A DNA stretch of 64,000 bases from Sphingobium cyanobacteriorum (GTDB lineage: Bacteria > Pseudomonadota > Alphaproteobacteria > Sphingomonadales > Sphingomonadaceae). This document shows, piece after piece, positions 1 through 8,681 of the stretch. A model generated the notes under the pieces. That model saw nothing but the letters and a program-made list of their open reading frames with translations, did no database searches and had not been told where the DNA came from. The DNA lies in contig NZ_JAUQOM010000002.1 of the NCBI RefSeq assembly GCF_030580935.1, positions 124,001-188,000 of the forward strand. The letters are read 5' to 3'. The position numbers were made by a program, and so were the translations under genes. The first letter of the stretch is position 1, and the number at the start of each line of letters is the position of its first letter.

Positions 1-2
1 AT

Positions 3-380
3 ATCTTTCTCGTGATGGGCGGCGGCGCGATCGGCGCTGCGCTGCGCTATCAACTGGGCCGCTTCGCCGTGCAGATGGCGCCCGGCACGACCTGGCCCTG
101 GGGCACATTTGCCGCCAATCTGATCGGTGGCTTCGCCATGGGGCTGCTGGCTGGCTGGCTGGCGCGCGGCGGCGCCCTTTCGGCTGAACCGATCCGCCTG
201 TTGCTGGGCGTGGGCGTGCTGGGCGGCTTCACCACCTTCTCCGCCTTCAGCCTGGAAACCCTGCTGATGATCGAACGGGGCCAGGTCGCGCTGGCGCTGG
301 CCTATGCCCTGGCATCGGTGGTCGGCGCGATCGCCGCGCTGGCGCTGGGCCTTGGCCTGATGCGGAGTGTCGCGGCATGA
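3..380 (+). CDS. crcB: Fluoride channel CrcB/Fluc, 5' end outside the window
   Basis: Small inner-membrane protein of the CrcB/Fluc family, which exports fluoride as a dual-topology dimer. Four hydrophobic segments are visible, with the family's GGGxIGAxxRY start region and the FTTFSAFS motif in the third segment, whose Phe and Ser/Thr residues line the fluoride path. The frame is open to the first base, giving I-F-L before V-M-G-G-G, and the family normally has a few residues before that point. So the real start is probably just upstream and the GTG/ATG at 12/15 are internal. The stop overlaps the next gene by 4 bp (ATGA), suggesting translational coupling. A fluoride riboswitch upstream cannot be judged from this window. 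Confidence 0.92.
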   Translation: MFLVMGGGAIGAALRYQLGRFAVQMAPGTTWPWGTFAANLIGGFAMGLLAGWLARGGALSAEPIRLLLGVGVLGGFTTFSAFSLETLLMIERGQVALALAYALASVVGAIAALALGLGLMRSVAA

Positions 381-1756
381 AGGGGCGTCCTCCCGCCAGG
401 GGTGGCACGGGCGCGCGCGGTGGCAAGCCGGCTGGCGGCAAGCCTGCGGCCGGCCGCCCCTCCACGGGCAAGTTCGCCGATCGCAAGCCCGGCGGCGCGC
501 CCGGTCGCGGCAAGCCATCCGGCCCGCGCAAGAGCGACGGCGACAAGCCCGCCTTCCGGCCCAAGGCCCCGGCAGCGGCCAAATCCGCCGCCGCAAAACC
601 GGCCCCGGCCAAGGTGGCATCCGTCCCCGCCAGGCCCAATCCCGCCAAGGGCGTGTCGCTCGACGTGCGCCAGTTCCGGGTCAAGGCCGACGATGACGGC
701 ATCCGCCTCGACCGCTGGTTCCAGCGGCATCTGCCCGATGTCGGCTTCAACCTGGTGTCGCGCTGGTCGCGCACCGGCCAGCTCCGCGTCGACGGCGCCC
801 GCGCCGCGCCGGGCGACCGCATCGTCGAAGGGCAGACCATCCGCGTCCCCCCCGCCGAAGCCCGGCCCGAAGCGGCGGACAAGCCCAGGCGCGTCCGCGT
901 GATCGACCTGACCCCGGACGAAATCGCCTATGCGCAGGACATGGTGATCCACCGCGACGCGCAGGCGATCGTCATCAACAAGCCGCCGGGCCTTGCCACC
1001 CAGGGCGGGACCAAGACCGACGAGCATGTCGACAAGCTGCTCGACGGCCTGCTGTTCGACGCCGATTCGCGGCCCAAGCTGGTCCACCGGCTGGACAAGG
1101 ACACATCGGGCGCACTGCTGCTGGCCCGCTCCAGCCGTGCCGCCGCCCATTTCGCCAAGGCGTTCTCCAGCCGCACCGCGCGGAAAGTCTATTGGGCGCT
1201 GGTGATCGGCGTGCCCTCGATCAACGATGGCATGATCGAGCTGCCGCTCGCCAAGCAGCCGGGCACCGGCGGCGAGAAGATGCATGTGGACGAAGCCGAT
1301 GGCCTGCCCGCCCGCACCCGCTATCGCGTGATCGAGCGCGCGGGCAACCGCGCCGCCTGGGTCGAGCTGCAACCCTATACCGGGCGCACCCACCAGTTGC
1401 GCGTGCATCTTGCCGCGATCGGTTTCCCGATCGTGGGCGACGGCAAATATGGCGGCAAGGACGCTTTCCTGACCGGCACGATCAGCCGCAAGATGCACCT
1501 GCACGCCCGCCGCATCCGCGTCGATCATCCCGATGGCGGCCGGGTGGACGTGATGGCGGAGCTGCCGCCGCATTTCGCCAACAGCCTGCATGAACTGGGC
1601 TTCGACCTCAGCCTCGGCGACATGCCGCTCGATGACGAGATCGACCGCACCCCCACCCGCGAGGATGAAAAGAAGTTCGCGCGCCAGCACGCCAAGCAGG
1701 TCCGCAAGGACCGGAAGGGCGAGCGGCGCGCGCGCGGGAGCAGCCGCACCGCATGA
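377..1756 (+). CDS. RluA-family (RluC/RluD-type) 23S rRNA pseudouridine synthase with long basic N-terminal extension
   Basis: Converts uridines in rRNA to pseudouridine in the cytoplasm. Residues 1-95 are a low-complexity Lys/Arg/Pro/Ala/Gly tail absent from standard RluC or RluD. An S4-like RNA-binding domain follows (about 97-160), then the catalytic domain, with HRLDKDTSG at 238-246 and catalytic Asp240. A further motif, GRTHQLRVH, lies near residue 340. The C-terminus is again strongly basic. Length is 459 residues against roughly 310-330 for the usual family member. The gene overlaps crcB and the next gene by 4 bp each. The family call is firm, but the exact uridine target cannot be read from sequence. 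Confidence 0.9.
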   Translation: MKGRPPARGGTGARGGKPAGGKPAAGRPSTGKFADRKPGGAPGRGKPSGPRKSDGDKPAFRPKAPAAAKSAAAKPAPAKVASVPARPNPAKGVSLDVRQFRVKADDDGIRLDRWFQRHLPDVGFNLVSRWSRTGQLRVDGARAAPGDRIVEGQTIRVPPAEARPEAADKPRRVRVIDLTPDEIAYAQDMVIHRDAQAIVINKPPGLATQGGTKTDEHVDKLLDGLLFDADSRPKLVHRLDKDTSGALLLARSSRAAAHFAKAFSSRTARKVYWALVIGVPSINDGMIELPLAKQPGTGGEKMHVDEADGLPARTRYRVIERAGNRAAWVELQPYTGRTHQLRVHLAAIGFPIVGDGKYGGKDAFLTGTISRKMHLHARRIRVDHPDGGRVDVMAELPPHFANSLHELGFDLSLGDMPLDDEIDRTPTREDEKKFARQHAKQVRKDRKGERRARGSSRTA

Positions 1757-2412
1757 GCAACCCCCTCGTCGTTTTCGATTGCGACGGCACGCTGGTCGAC
1801 AGCCAGCATAATATCTGCGCGGCGATGGTCCGCGCGTTCGAGGATGTGAAGCTGCCCCCGCCAGACCGGCCGGCGATCCTGTCGGCCGTCGGCCTGTCGC
1901 TGCCGGTCGCGATGGCGCGGCTGCTGCCGGATGCGGATCGCGATTTCCACGATCATCTGGCGGAACGCTACAAGCTGGCCTTCCACACCCTGCGCCGCGA
2001 GCATGCGGTGTCGGAACCGCTTTATCCCGGCATGGCGGACCTGGTGCATGATCTGGACGCGGCGGGCTGGCTGCTGGGGGTGGCGACCGGCAAGTCCGAT
2101 CGTGGCCTCAACCTCTGCCTCACCCACCATGGCATCATCGACCGCTTCGTCACGCTCCAGACCGCTGACCGCCACCCGTCCAAGCCGCATCCCGCGATGC
2201 TGCACACCGCCATGGCGGAGGCGGGGGCGACGCCGCAAAGCACGGTGATGATCGGCGACACCAGTTTCGATATCGACATGGGACTGGCGGCCGGCGTGCG
2301 GACGATCGGCGTCGCCTGGGGCTATCATCCGCCGCACGAACTTGTCGCGGCCGGCGCCCATGCGGTGGCGATGGACAGTCTGGACTTGCGCGGCCATATC
2401 GGCGCGCCATGA
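1753..2412 (+). CDS. HAD-superfamily hydrolase, phosphoglycolate-phosphatase-like
   Basis: Predicted cytoplasmic phosphatase. Motif I is DCDGT at residues 9-13, with Asp9 as nucleophile and Asp11 as acid/base, followed by a helical cap region. The Lys of motif III lies in KPHPAM, and motif IV is the acidic IGDTSFDIDMG. The arrangement matches Gph/PpaX-type HAD subfamily I enzymes (219 residues, normal length). The substrate is not determinable and could be phosphoglycolate or another small phosphate ester. The start overlaps the synthase gene by 4 bp and the stop overlaps the next gene by 4 bp. Confidence 0.87.
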   Translation: MSNPLVVFDCDGTLVDSQHNICAAMVRAFEDVKLPPPDRPAILSAVGLSLPVAMARLLPDADRDFHDHLAERYKLAFHTLRREHAVSEPLYPGMADLVHDLDAAGWLLGVATGKSDRGLNLCLTHHGIIDRFVTLQTADRHPSKPHPAMLHTAMAEAGATPQSTVMIGDTSFDIDMGLAAGVRTIGVAWGYHPPHELVAAGAHAVAMDSLDLRGHIGAP

Positions 2413-2666
2413 CCGACTCGCCTTCGCCTCCTCCGACCGACCCCGAACAGGTCGCGCGCCAGCGTCATTTCGCCATCGGCCTGTTCCGCCTGTCGGGCGC
2501 CTTCATCGTGATGTTCGGTTTCCTCGCCATCATGCAGCGGTTCGACTGGGTGCAGGGCAACCGGGCCAAGGCGTTCGGCGCGATCATGGTCGTCACCGGC
2601 CTGTTCCAGTTCGTGGTCGTGCCGCGCCTGCTGCTGGCGCTGTTCCGCCAGAGGCCGCCGCAATGA
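2409..2666 (+). CDS. Small two-helix membrane protein
   Basis: 85-residue protein with two hydrophobic segments (about residues 24-44 and 56-78) separated by a short polar loop, a proline-rich N-terminus and a basic tail. It is coupled to both neighbours by 4-bp ATGA overlaps, which supports real translation. I do not recognise a named family. Its position immediately before the ATP12 chaperone gene suggests, but does not show, a link to membrane or ATP-synthase biology. Confidence 0.78.
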   Translation: MTDSPSPPPTDPEQVARQRHFAIGLFRLSGAFIVMFGFLAIMQRFDWVQGNRAKAFGAIMVVTGLFQFVVVPRLLLALFRQRPPQ

Positions 2667-3358
2667 AGCGTTTCTACAGCGACGTGACGATCGTGCCCGC
2701 CGAAACCGGCTTCGCGATCCAGCTCGACGGCCGCCCGGTCCGCACCCCCGCCCGCGCGCTGCTGGTGCTGCCGACCCCGGCACTGGCGCAGGCCGTCGCC
2801 GCCGAATGGCAGGCGCAGGGCGACATGATCGACCCGGCCGCCATGCCGATGACCGGCCTCGCCAATGCGGCGATCGACCATGTCGTCCCCAACCAGGCCG
2901 GTTTCGCCGCCGACGTGGCGCGCTATGGGCAGAGCGACCTGCTCTGTTATCGTGCCCATGGCCCCGATACGCTGGTCGCGCGCCAGGCGGCGGCATGGGA
3001 CGCGCTGCTCGACTGGGCACGCGCGCGCTATGATGTCGCCTTTGCCGTGACGCAGGGGATCATCCCGGTGCCCCAGCCCGCCGAGACGCTGGCCCGGCTG
3101 GAAGCGGCGGTCGCCGCGCTCGACCCGTTCACGCTGTGCGGCCTGTCGACGGTGGTGACGCTGAGCGGATCGCTGGTCTGCGGCCTTGCCCTGGTCGAAG
3201 GCGGGCATGACCGCGACCGGCTCTGGCAGGCGGCGGAAATCGACGAAGCCTGGCAGGTCGAACAATGGGGCGAGGATGCCGAAGCCGCCGCCCGCGCTGC
3301 CCGCCGCGCGGCCGATTTCGCTACGGCCGCCACCTTCTGCGCGCTCAGCCGTAGCTGA
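2663..3358 (+). CDS. ATP12 family chaperone for F1-ATPase assembly
   Basis: 231-residue homologue of mitochondrial Atp12/ATPAF2, which in eukaryotes binds the F1 alpha subunit during assembly. Alphaproteobacteria carry the ancestral form. Evidence is the N-terminal FYxxV...G..v.LDGRPVRTPAR pattern, the central YRA..P..L..RQ..aWDPLL-like stretch (here AAWDALLDWA), and the acidic C-terminal E..Q...WGEDAEA helix. The start chosen is the ATG at 2663, which overlaps the previous stop by 4 bp. The same frame stays open upstream inside the previous genes, but those codons do not look like this family. It ends this five-gene string. Confidence 0.88.
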   Translation: MKRFYSDVTIVPAETGFAIQLDGRPVRTPARALLVLPTPALAQAVAAEWQAQGDMIDPAAMPMTGLANAAIDHVVPNQAGFAADVARYGQSDLLCYRAHGPDTLVARQAAAWDALLDWARARYDVAFAVTQGIIPVPQPAETLARLEAAVAALDPFTLCGLSTVVTLSGSLVCGLALVEGGHDRDRLWQAAEIDEAWQVEQWGEDAEAAARAARRAADFATAATFCALSRS

Positions 3359-3449
3359 AGGCTGGAACCGCCGTCGCCTTTCGGTCATTGTGCAATGCGA
3401 TAAGCGCGCAACGCGCCCCGCCATTTCACGCCATGAGGAGACACAGACC

Positions 3450-4211
3450 TTGGCCCCGATGCTGAGCAGGTCGATCCTGACCGCCCTTCTGACGCTGACC
3501 GCGCCGCTGGCGCTCGCCCAGCCCCCCGCGCCACCGCCGGAATCCCCGCCGGTCGAATCGCCCCCGGCCGAGCAGGCGCCGCCGGTCGCGCGCGACCTGA
3601 CCCAGGCCGAAATCATCGCCTTCAACCGCGCCGTCACCGCCTTCACTGCTGGCCAGACCGCGCAGCAGAAGGGCGACAATGAAACCGCCGCCGCGCAGTA
3701 TGACGCTGCCCTGCCCGCCATCCGCACCGCGGTCGAGGCTGACCCGGCCAATAGTGACAATGTGCATTTCCTCGCCAACGCGCTCTACGCGGCCGCCGCT
3801 GCCCATGGCGCGCTGGGGCAGAGGGACCAGGTGATCCCGCTCTATGAAGAAGCGTTGCCGCACTGGCGCAGGATAGTGGAAGCGAAACCGGCCGATGCGA
3901 CCAGCCGCAACATCCTGGCCGGCATCCTGATCCAGATCGGCAACCACAGGCTGGCGGACCATGATCGCGCCGGGGCCGATCCCTATTATGCCGAAGCGCT
4001 GCCGCTGGCGCGCAAGGGGGTGGAAGAGCAGCCGGGCGACCCCGCCGCCAGAAATATCCTGCTGTCCGCCCTGATCGGCGCGGGCCAGACCTCGACCGAG
4101 GAAGGGATGCTGGAAGAAGCGCTCACCATGGGCAAGGCGATGATTGCCGACGGATCGATCGACGCCAGCAACCGGCCCACGCTCGACGCGATGAGCGGTA
4201 CGGCCGGTTGA
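3450..4211 (+). CDS. Exported TPR-like repeat protein
   Basis: About 253 residues: a Sec signal peptide ending at ALA-Q near residue 24, a Pro/Glu-rich spacer (to about 50), then several helix-turn-helix tetratricopeptide-like units with the W/L-G-Y-A-F pattern and Pro at repeat ends (for example VEADPAN, VEAKPAD, VEEQPGD at regular spacing). Likely periplasmic protein-interaction scaffold. The start is taken as TTG 3450 because GAGGAG lies 9 bases upstream. ATG 3459 in the same frame is the alternative and gives the same mature protein. The partner is unknown. Confidence 0.75.
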   Translation: MAPMLSRSILTALLTLTAPLALAQPPAPPPESPPVESPPAEQAPPVARDLTQAEIIAFNRAVTAFTAGQTAQQKGDNETAAAQYDAALPAIRTAVEADPANSDNVHFLANALYAAAAAHGALGQRDQVIPLYEEALPHWRRIVEAKPADATSRNILAGILIQIGNHRLADHDRAGADPYYAEALPLARKGVEEQPGDPAARNILLSALIGAGQTSTEEGMLEEALTMGKAMIADGSIDASNRPTLDAMSGTAG

Positions 4212-4212
4212 G

Positions 4213-4896
4213 TCAGGCCATGCCCAGCTTGTCGGCGTAAAGCATCCGCCCCGGACCCAGCAGGCCCAGCACCTGCGGCACGATATGCGGGGCGACGGCG
4301 AAGCAGCCCTCCGACCGGCCGCATTTGCCCCAGGCGGCGACATGATCCTCGCTCACATAATCGGCCCCATGGACGACGATGGCGCGCGCTTCGGCGTTGC
4401 TGTTCTGCGGGTCGAGGCCCAGCAGGCGCATCGACCGGCCATGCTGGCCGAAATACATCTCGCCGGTCTTGAACGCGCCCGAACTGCTGGCCAGCGAATC
4501 GGGCTGGTTGGAAAAACTGTGCAGCCATCCCGAATGGGCCGGATCGGACCCCCGGCCATGGGCGACCAGATAGGAACTGGTCTGCCCGCCGATCAGGTCG
4601 ACGATATGCATCCGCATGTCCTTCGATGGCGCGTCGAAATCCACGATCGCCAGCCGGTCACGCAGTTCAAGCGCGCCGGCATGGCGGTCCAGCGCGGCCT
4701 TGGCGCGCTCCAGCAGCGGGGCATAGGGTTTTTGCGCGACCGCGCGCGGCGTCGCGGGAACCGGGGCAGGGCGCGCGGGTTCAGCCCCAGGACCCTCTGC
4801 CGGCGACAGCGGCAGGGCCGCACGGCCCATGCTGTCCGACAGAAACGAAAAGGCGAGTCCGCTTAAAGCGAACTTCGTAAAATTGCGGCGATCCAT
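4213..4896 (-). CDS. Murein L,D-transpeptidase catalytic domain protein (YkuD_2 type)
   Basis: Periplasmic enzyme predicted to act on peptidoglycan cross-links. The N-terminus DRRNFTKFALSG resembles a twin-arginine signal (RR then hydrophobic). The catalytic region holds IVDFDAPSKDMRM, HGRGSD and the HGADYVS...GRSEGCFAV block with Cys in SEGC, the usual nucleophile of this family. Length (227) is normal. It lies downstream of a second, unrelated-class L,D-transpeptidase on the same strand, with a hairpin between them. Family assignment is confident, but whether it cross-links or attaches proteins is not. Confidence 0.86.
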   Translation of the reverse strand: MDRRNFTKFALSGLAFSFLSDSMGRAALPLSPAEGPGAEPARPAPVPATPRAVAQKPYAPLLERAKAALDRHAGALELRDRLAIVDFDAPSKDMRMHIVDLIGGQTSSYLVAHGRGSDPAHSGWLHSFSNQPDSLASSSGAFKTGEMYFGQHGRSMRLLGLDPQNSNAEARAIVVHGADYVSEDHVAAWGKCGRSEGCFAVAPHIVPQVLGLLGPGRMLYADKLGMA

Positions 4897-4918
4897 GACC
4901 GCAATATAGCAAAGCCGC

Positions 4919-4941
4919 CGCCCCGGTCCAAGACCGGGGCG
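4919..4941 (-). terminator. Hairpin after the lipoprotein gene, probable terminator
   Basis: Perfect 10-bp stem with a 3-base loop, lying between the lipoprotein stop and the next gene on the minus strand. Only a short TTT follows, so termination may be partial. Confidence 0.55.
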
Positions 4942-4948
4942 ATGGGCT

Positions 4949-5263
4949 TTACTCGCCGGTCATGCTCGTCCCGTCCGCCGACTGGCTCTGTTCGCCGCCT
5001 TCGGGCAGGCGCGCTGTCATGCCGGTCGCTTCGGCATCATCCTGAATCTGCTGCTGTTCCGAAATCGACGGGGGCGGGGCGGGCGGAGTCGCGACGGCGT
5101 TGTTCTGCACTTCGGGCAGCGGTGCGTCCGGTTCGTCGACGATCACATTTTCGACCGGCGGCTCGACCAGATTGTTGGTCGCGGCCGGCGCATCCTCTTC
5201 CTTCTTCCCGCAGGCGGCCAGAGCGAGCGCGCCGGCAAGGGCGACAAGAGCGATTTTGCGCAT
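4949..5263 (-). CDS. Small lipoprotein of unknown function
   Basis: 104 residues with a classic lipoprotein signal: Arg-Lys, hydrophobic core, lipobox LAAC with the modified Cys near residue 18, then a charged Lys/Glu stretch. The mature part is Pro/Glu/Asp-rich with little predicted structure. It starts 3 bases after the stop of the upstream L,D-transpeptidase, so the two are almost certainly co-transcribed, which suggests an envelope role. I recognise no named family. Confidence 0.75.
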   Translation of the reverse strand: MRKIALVALAGALALAACGKKEEDAPAATNNLVEPPVENVIVDEPDAPLPEVQNNAVATPPAPPPSISEQQQIQDDAEATGMTARLPEGGEQSQSADGTSMTGE

Positions 5264-5266
5264 GGA

Positions 5267-6715
5267 TCAATCCTTCGATGCGATACTGTTGGATGCAATG
5301 GCGGTCGGATCGGCGCGGCGGCTCGACGCCTCGATCTTCTGCGCCAGCAGCTTGTCCCAGCCATAGGGATCGGCGCGGAAGCTGACCGTGCCGTTATTGC
5401 CGGCAAAGGCGGTCCAGTAGAGCAGATAGACCGCGACCTGGCTGGGCAAGGACACACGCTGGGTCTTGCCCGCGTCGATCAGCGTCTGGATCTGGCCGTT
5501 CAGGCTGGGATCGGCCGCGACCATCCGTTCGGCCAGCGCCACCGGCTTTTCCAGCCGGATGCAGCCATGGCTGGCAAGCCGGTCATAGCTGGAAAATTTG
5601 CCCCGCGAAGGCGTGTCGTGCAGGTACACCGCGAAGGGATTGTTGAAGTCGAACTTCAACCGGCCCAGCGCGCTGTTCGGCCCGGCCGGCTGGACGATCC
5701 GCTCGCCGCCTTCGGGCGTCTTGATGATCTTGTACCCCTGCCGCGCCAGCGCCGCCCGCCCCTTGGGGAAGAGTTCGCGATTGGCGATCGACATGGGCAC
5801 GTTCCACGGCGGGTTGACCACGATCGAATGGATGCTGGACGACAGCATCGGCGTCTGGTTGGTCGGGCTGCCGGTGACGGCGCGCATCGACGTGACCGGC
5901 TGGTCGCCTTCGAACACGGTCAGCACGGCGGCGGCGATGTTCACCTGCACGCGATTGACCGGCAGGCTGCGCGGCATCCAGCGCCACCGCTCCATATTGG
6001 CCATGATCGCGGCGATCCGGTCGTCCACGCCGACATTGAGCGCTTCCAGCGTCCGCGCGCCAAGCTGGCCGGTGGGTTCCAGGCCATAGCGGCGCTGGGC
6101 GCGCTGGATCACGTCGACCAGCTTTTCCTCGCGCGTGACGGCCGGATCTTCCAGCGCGATGCGGGCGCGCACGACATCGGGCGCGGAACTGGCGGTCAGC
6201 GTCGGCCAGCCGCCCCTGTCGCGAATCGCCTCATATTTGGCCAGGCCCTTGCGCAATGTCTCGTAACCGGCCCAGGGCGGGGTCAGGGTGCTGGCCCATG
6301 CGGGCAATTTGTCCTCGCTCACGGCCTTGGCAAGCGCCGGGCGCGGATCGATGGCGGCGGGGCGAAGCGCCCATACCTCCAGGAAGTCGGCACTGTCGAC
6401 CCGGCCGGTGCCCAGCGCCTTGGCGCGGTCGAGCAGGGCGTTGACCAGCGCTTCGCCCTTGAGCGGCGCGCTGGCCCTTTGCCGTGCCATCAGCCCCTGC
6501 GCCGCGCCGGTCTGGAGCCAGCCATTGGCCCAGGCTTCCTGCGCCGGGGACAGCGCGGGAATCGGCACCGGCGGCGGCGGCGCCGGAATGGGCTGGACGG
6601 TTGGCGGGGCCATCGTCGGCGCGACGGCGGGCGGCGGCGTCTGCGCGGACAGGGGCATGGCAGCAAGGCCAGCTAGCGCCAGCAGCGGGAAACGGATCAA
6701 ATCAGGACGGTTCAT
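5267..6715 (-). CDS. L,D-transpeptidase of the YcbB/LdtD type
   Basis: 482-residue periplasmic peptidoglycan cross-linking enzyme. Signal peptide at residues 1-24 (cleavage after LSA-Q), then a long Pro-rich linker, a scaffold region, a peptidoglycan-binding-like segment (RAQRRYGLEPTGQLGARTLEALN) and the YkuD catalytic domain with SHGCIRL, catalytic Cys385. The ATG at 6715 is chosen because the signal peptide starts there. The same frame stays open to 7837 only because it runs antisense to the neighbouring gene. A gap of about 60 bp to the divergent deacetylase gene leaves room for promoters. Confidence 0.9.
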   Translation of the reverse strand: MNRPDLIRFPLLALAGLAAMPLSAQTPPPAVAPTMAPPTVQPIPAPPPPVPIPALSPAQEAWANGWLQTGAAQGLMARQRASAPLKGEALVNALLDRAKALGTGRVDSADFLEVWALRPAAIDPRPALAKAVSEDKLPAWASTLTPPWAGYETLRKGLAKYEAIRDRGGWPTLTASSAPDVVRARIALEDPAVTREEKLVDVIQRAQRRYGLEPTGQLGARTLEALNVGVDDRIAAIMANMERWRWMPRSLPVNRVQVNIAAAVLTVFEGDQPVTSMRAVTGSPTNQTPMLSSSIHSIVVNPPWNVPMSIANRELFPKGRAALARQGYKIIKTPEGGERIVQPAGPNSALGRLKFDFNNPFAVYLHDTPSRGKFSSYDRLASHGCIRLEKPVALAERMVAADPSLNGQIQTLIDAGKTQRVSLPSQVAVYLLYWTAFAGNNGTVSFRADPYGWDKLLAQKIEASSRRADPTAIASNSIASKD

Positions 6716-6772
6716 GCTGGACCAGATAGCGCAAAGCCGCCACGGTTCAAATCGCGATAGCGGGAAAAGATC

Positions 6773-7669
6773 ATGCTGCACGTTGTTCACCATCCTGCCT
6801 ATGTCTCTCCTGCAACAGCCGGCAGCGCCTTTCGTTTCGACAAATATGGGCTGGTGATGGAAGCGTTGCGGGAAAGCGACGCGGTTTTTCACCTGCACGA
6901 ACCGCAGGCGATGCCGCGCATATGGATCGATGCGGTGCATGATCCCGCCTATGTGGATGAAGTGCTGACCCTGTCGGTGCCGCCGGAAAAGGAGCGCCGG
7001 ATCGGCTTTGCCGTCACCGATCGGGTGATGCGCCGCTCCCTGCTGTCGCCAGGGGGGACATGGATGGCCGCGAAGCTGGCGCAAATCCATGGCTATGCCG
7101 CCAATGCGGCCGGTGGCAGCCATCATGCGCTTGGCCATAGCGGGGCGGGCTATTGCGTGCTCAATGACCTCGCCATCGCTGCCAACCGGCTGATCGCGGA
7201 GGGGGACGCCGCGCGCATCCTGATCCTCGACCTCGACGTGCATCAGGGCGATGGCACCGCGTCGCTGCTGGCGGGGCGCAGCGATATCTTCACCCTGTCG
7301 ATCCATGCCGAAAAAAATTTTCCGGTGCGCAAGGCGCGCTCGACGCTCGACATCGGGCTGGCGGATGGCACCGACGATTCGACCTATCAGGCGGTGTTGT
7401 CCGATATCCTGCCGCGCGTGCTCGATGATTTCGCGCCCGACCTTATCCTCTACCAGGCGGGGGTCGATCCGCATGGCGAAGATCGGCTGGGCCGGCTGGC
7501 GCTCACCGATGCGGGCCTCGACATGCGCGACCGCTATGTGATGCGGCAGGCGCGGAGGCGGGGCGTGCCGGTCGCCAGCACCATGGGCGGCGGCTATGGC
7601 GCGGACCGGATGGCAGTCGCGCGCCGCCATGCCGCCTGCATGATACGAATGGCCGAAGAACTTGCCTGA
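6773..7669 (+). CDS. Histone-deacetylase-family (AcuC-like) amidohydrolase
   Basis: 298-residue enzyme of the arginase/deacetylase fold. Visible motifs are GGSHHA with the active-site His pair at 117-118, LDLDVHQGDGT with zinc ligands Asp155 and His157, and QAGVDPHGED with the third zinc Asp. Bacterial members deacetylate acetyl-lysine, acetylpolyamines or related amides; the substrate here is unknown. The ATG start lies about 58 bp from the divergent L,D-transpeptidase gene. Confidence 0.9.
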   Translation: MLHVVHHPAYVSPATAGSAFRFDKYGLVMEALRESDAVFHLHEPQAMPRIWIDAVHDPAYVDEVLTLSVPPEKERRIGFAVTDRVMRRSLLSPGGTWMAAKLAQIHGYAANAAGGSHHALGHSGAGYCVLNDLAIAANRLIAEGDAARILILDLDVHQGDGTASLLAGRSDIFTLSIHAEKNFPVRKARSTLDIGLADGTDDSTYQAVLSDILPRVLDDFAPDLILYQAGVDPHGEDRLGRLALTDAGLDMRDRYVMRQARRRGVPVASTMGGGYGADRMAVARRHAACMIRMAEELA

Positions 7670-7677
7670 GATCTTGC

Positions 7678-8247
7678 TCAGTGCAGCGATTCGCCCGGCA
7701 CGGATTGCGCCTTTGTCTCCATCAGCTTCGCGGCGATCAGTCCCGCTGCGGCCACCGCCACGAAATCGCTGAAGGCAAGGTAGAGGATATAGCCCCACGG
7801 CGCATGGTTGAACACGCTCTGGCCGACATGCATCCACAATGCGGCCGCCAGCGCGAACAGGATCGATATCCGCGCCCGGCTGGCGAAGTCGGAAAGCGCA
7901 AAGCGCAGCGCCAGCGCGATCAGCACGCCCACCACCAGCGACAGGATCAGCCCGCCGACCAGCGCGCCGCTGTCCATCACCGGAAAGCCGCTGCTGTTAT
8001 AGAAAATCTGCGCCACCGGGCCACGTCCGTAAAGGACCGTGCCCTGCGCCGTCGCCGGATCGGGGATCACATAGACGCCGGTGCCGGTGGCGTTCAGCCC
8101 CTGTGCCAGCGCGGCTTGCAGATTGGCGCTGGCCTGGTCGCCGACGCGGCTCAGCGCCAGTGCGGACAACGGCGTGCCCCAGAAGATGAAGCCGGTAATG
8201 AACATGGCAAGGCCGCCCAGAAGGCCGCCGATCAGAGCACGAACCAT
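7678..8247 (-). CDS. Membrane protein of unknown function
   Basis: 189 residues with an N-terminal hydrophobic segment rich in Gly, two central segments (about 105-125, 132-150) and a C-terminal segment ending near residue 175. The loop between the first two segments (about 30-95) is likely outside the cytoplasm. The start at 8247 is preferred over 8286 because AGGGGAGG lies just upstream of it. It converges with the deacetylase gene with only 8 bp between stops. I cannot place the family. Confidence 0.72.
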   Translation of the reverse strand: MVRALIGGLLGGLAMFITGFIFWGTPLSALALSRVGDQASANLQAALAQGLNATGTGVYVIPDPATAQGTVLYGRGPVAQIFYNSSGFPVMDSGALVGGLILSLVVGVLIALALRFALSDFASRARISILFALAAALWMHVGQSVFNHAPWGYILYLAFSDFVAVAAAGLIAAKLMETKAQSVPGESLH

Positions 8248-8320
8248 AGTGCCTCCCCTTTTCCTGATGTGAAGCTGACGCATCAACGCAGGGCGGGCAA
8301 CATCTTTCCCGGTCAGGCGA

Positions 8321-8641
8321 TCAGTCGGCCGGGCGTGCGGCCTTTTCGGCGATCCCCGACACGCCTTCGCGCCGGTCCAGCTCGTCCAGCACCGCGTCGA
8401 ACGGCACGTCCATGTCGGCCAGCAACAGCATCAGGTGGAACATCAGGTCGGCGCTTTCGCTGATCGCGCCATCGCGGTCATCGGCCATCGCGGCGATCAC
8501 CGTCTCCACCGCTTCCTCGCCGACCTTCTGCGCAATCTTGGCGCGGCCCCTGGCGGTCAGCTTCGCGACATAGGATGCCGACGGATCAGCGCTCCGCCGT
8601 TGGCGGATGGTCTGTTCAAGGGTATGAAGGGTCGCACGCAT
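8321..8641 (-). CDS. hisE: Phosphoribosyl-ATP diphosphatase
   Basis: Second step of histidine synthesis, hydrolysing PR-ATP to PR-AMP. The 106-residue all-alpha protein has the metal-binding EEAVETVIAA and ESADLMFHLMLLL helices typical of HisE (MazG-like fold). It is on the same strand as hisB-H-A-F but is separated from hisF by the PEP-CTERM gene, so it may be read through or have its own promoter. hisI is not in the window. Confidence 0.94.
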   Translation of the reverse strand: MRATLHTLEQTIRQRRSADPSASYVAKLTARGRAKIAQKVGEEAVETVIAAMADDRDGAISESADLMFHLMLLLADMDVPFDAVLDELDRREGVSGIAEKAARPAD

Positions 8642-8681
8642 GGGAGCGCATCAAGCGCCACGCGCGCGACCCGTCAATCGA

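Noticed and set aside
6716..7837. N-terminal extension of the L,D-transpeptidase to 856 residues
   Set aside because: The signal peptide begins at 6715. The upstream part is antisense to the deacetylase gene and has no similarity to a protein family.
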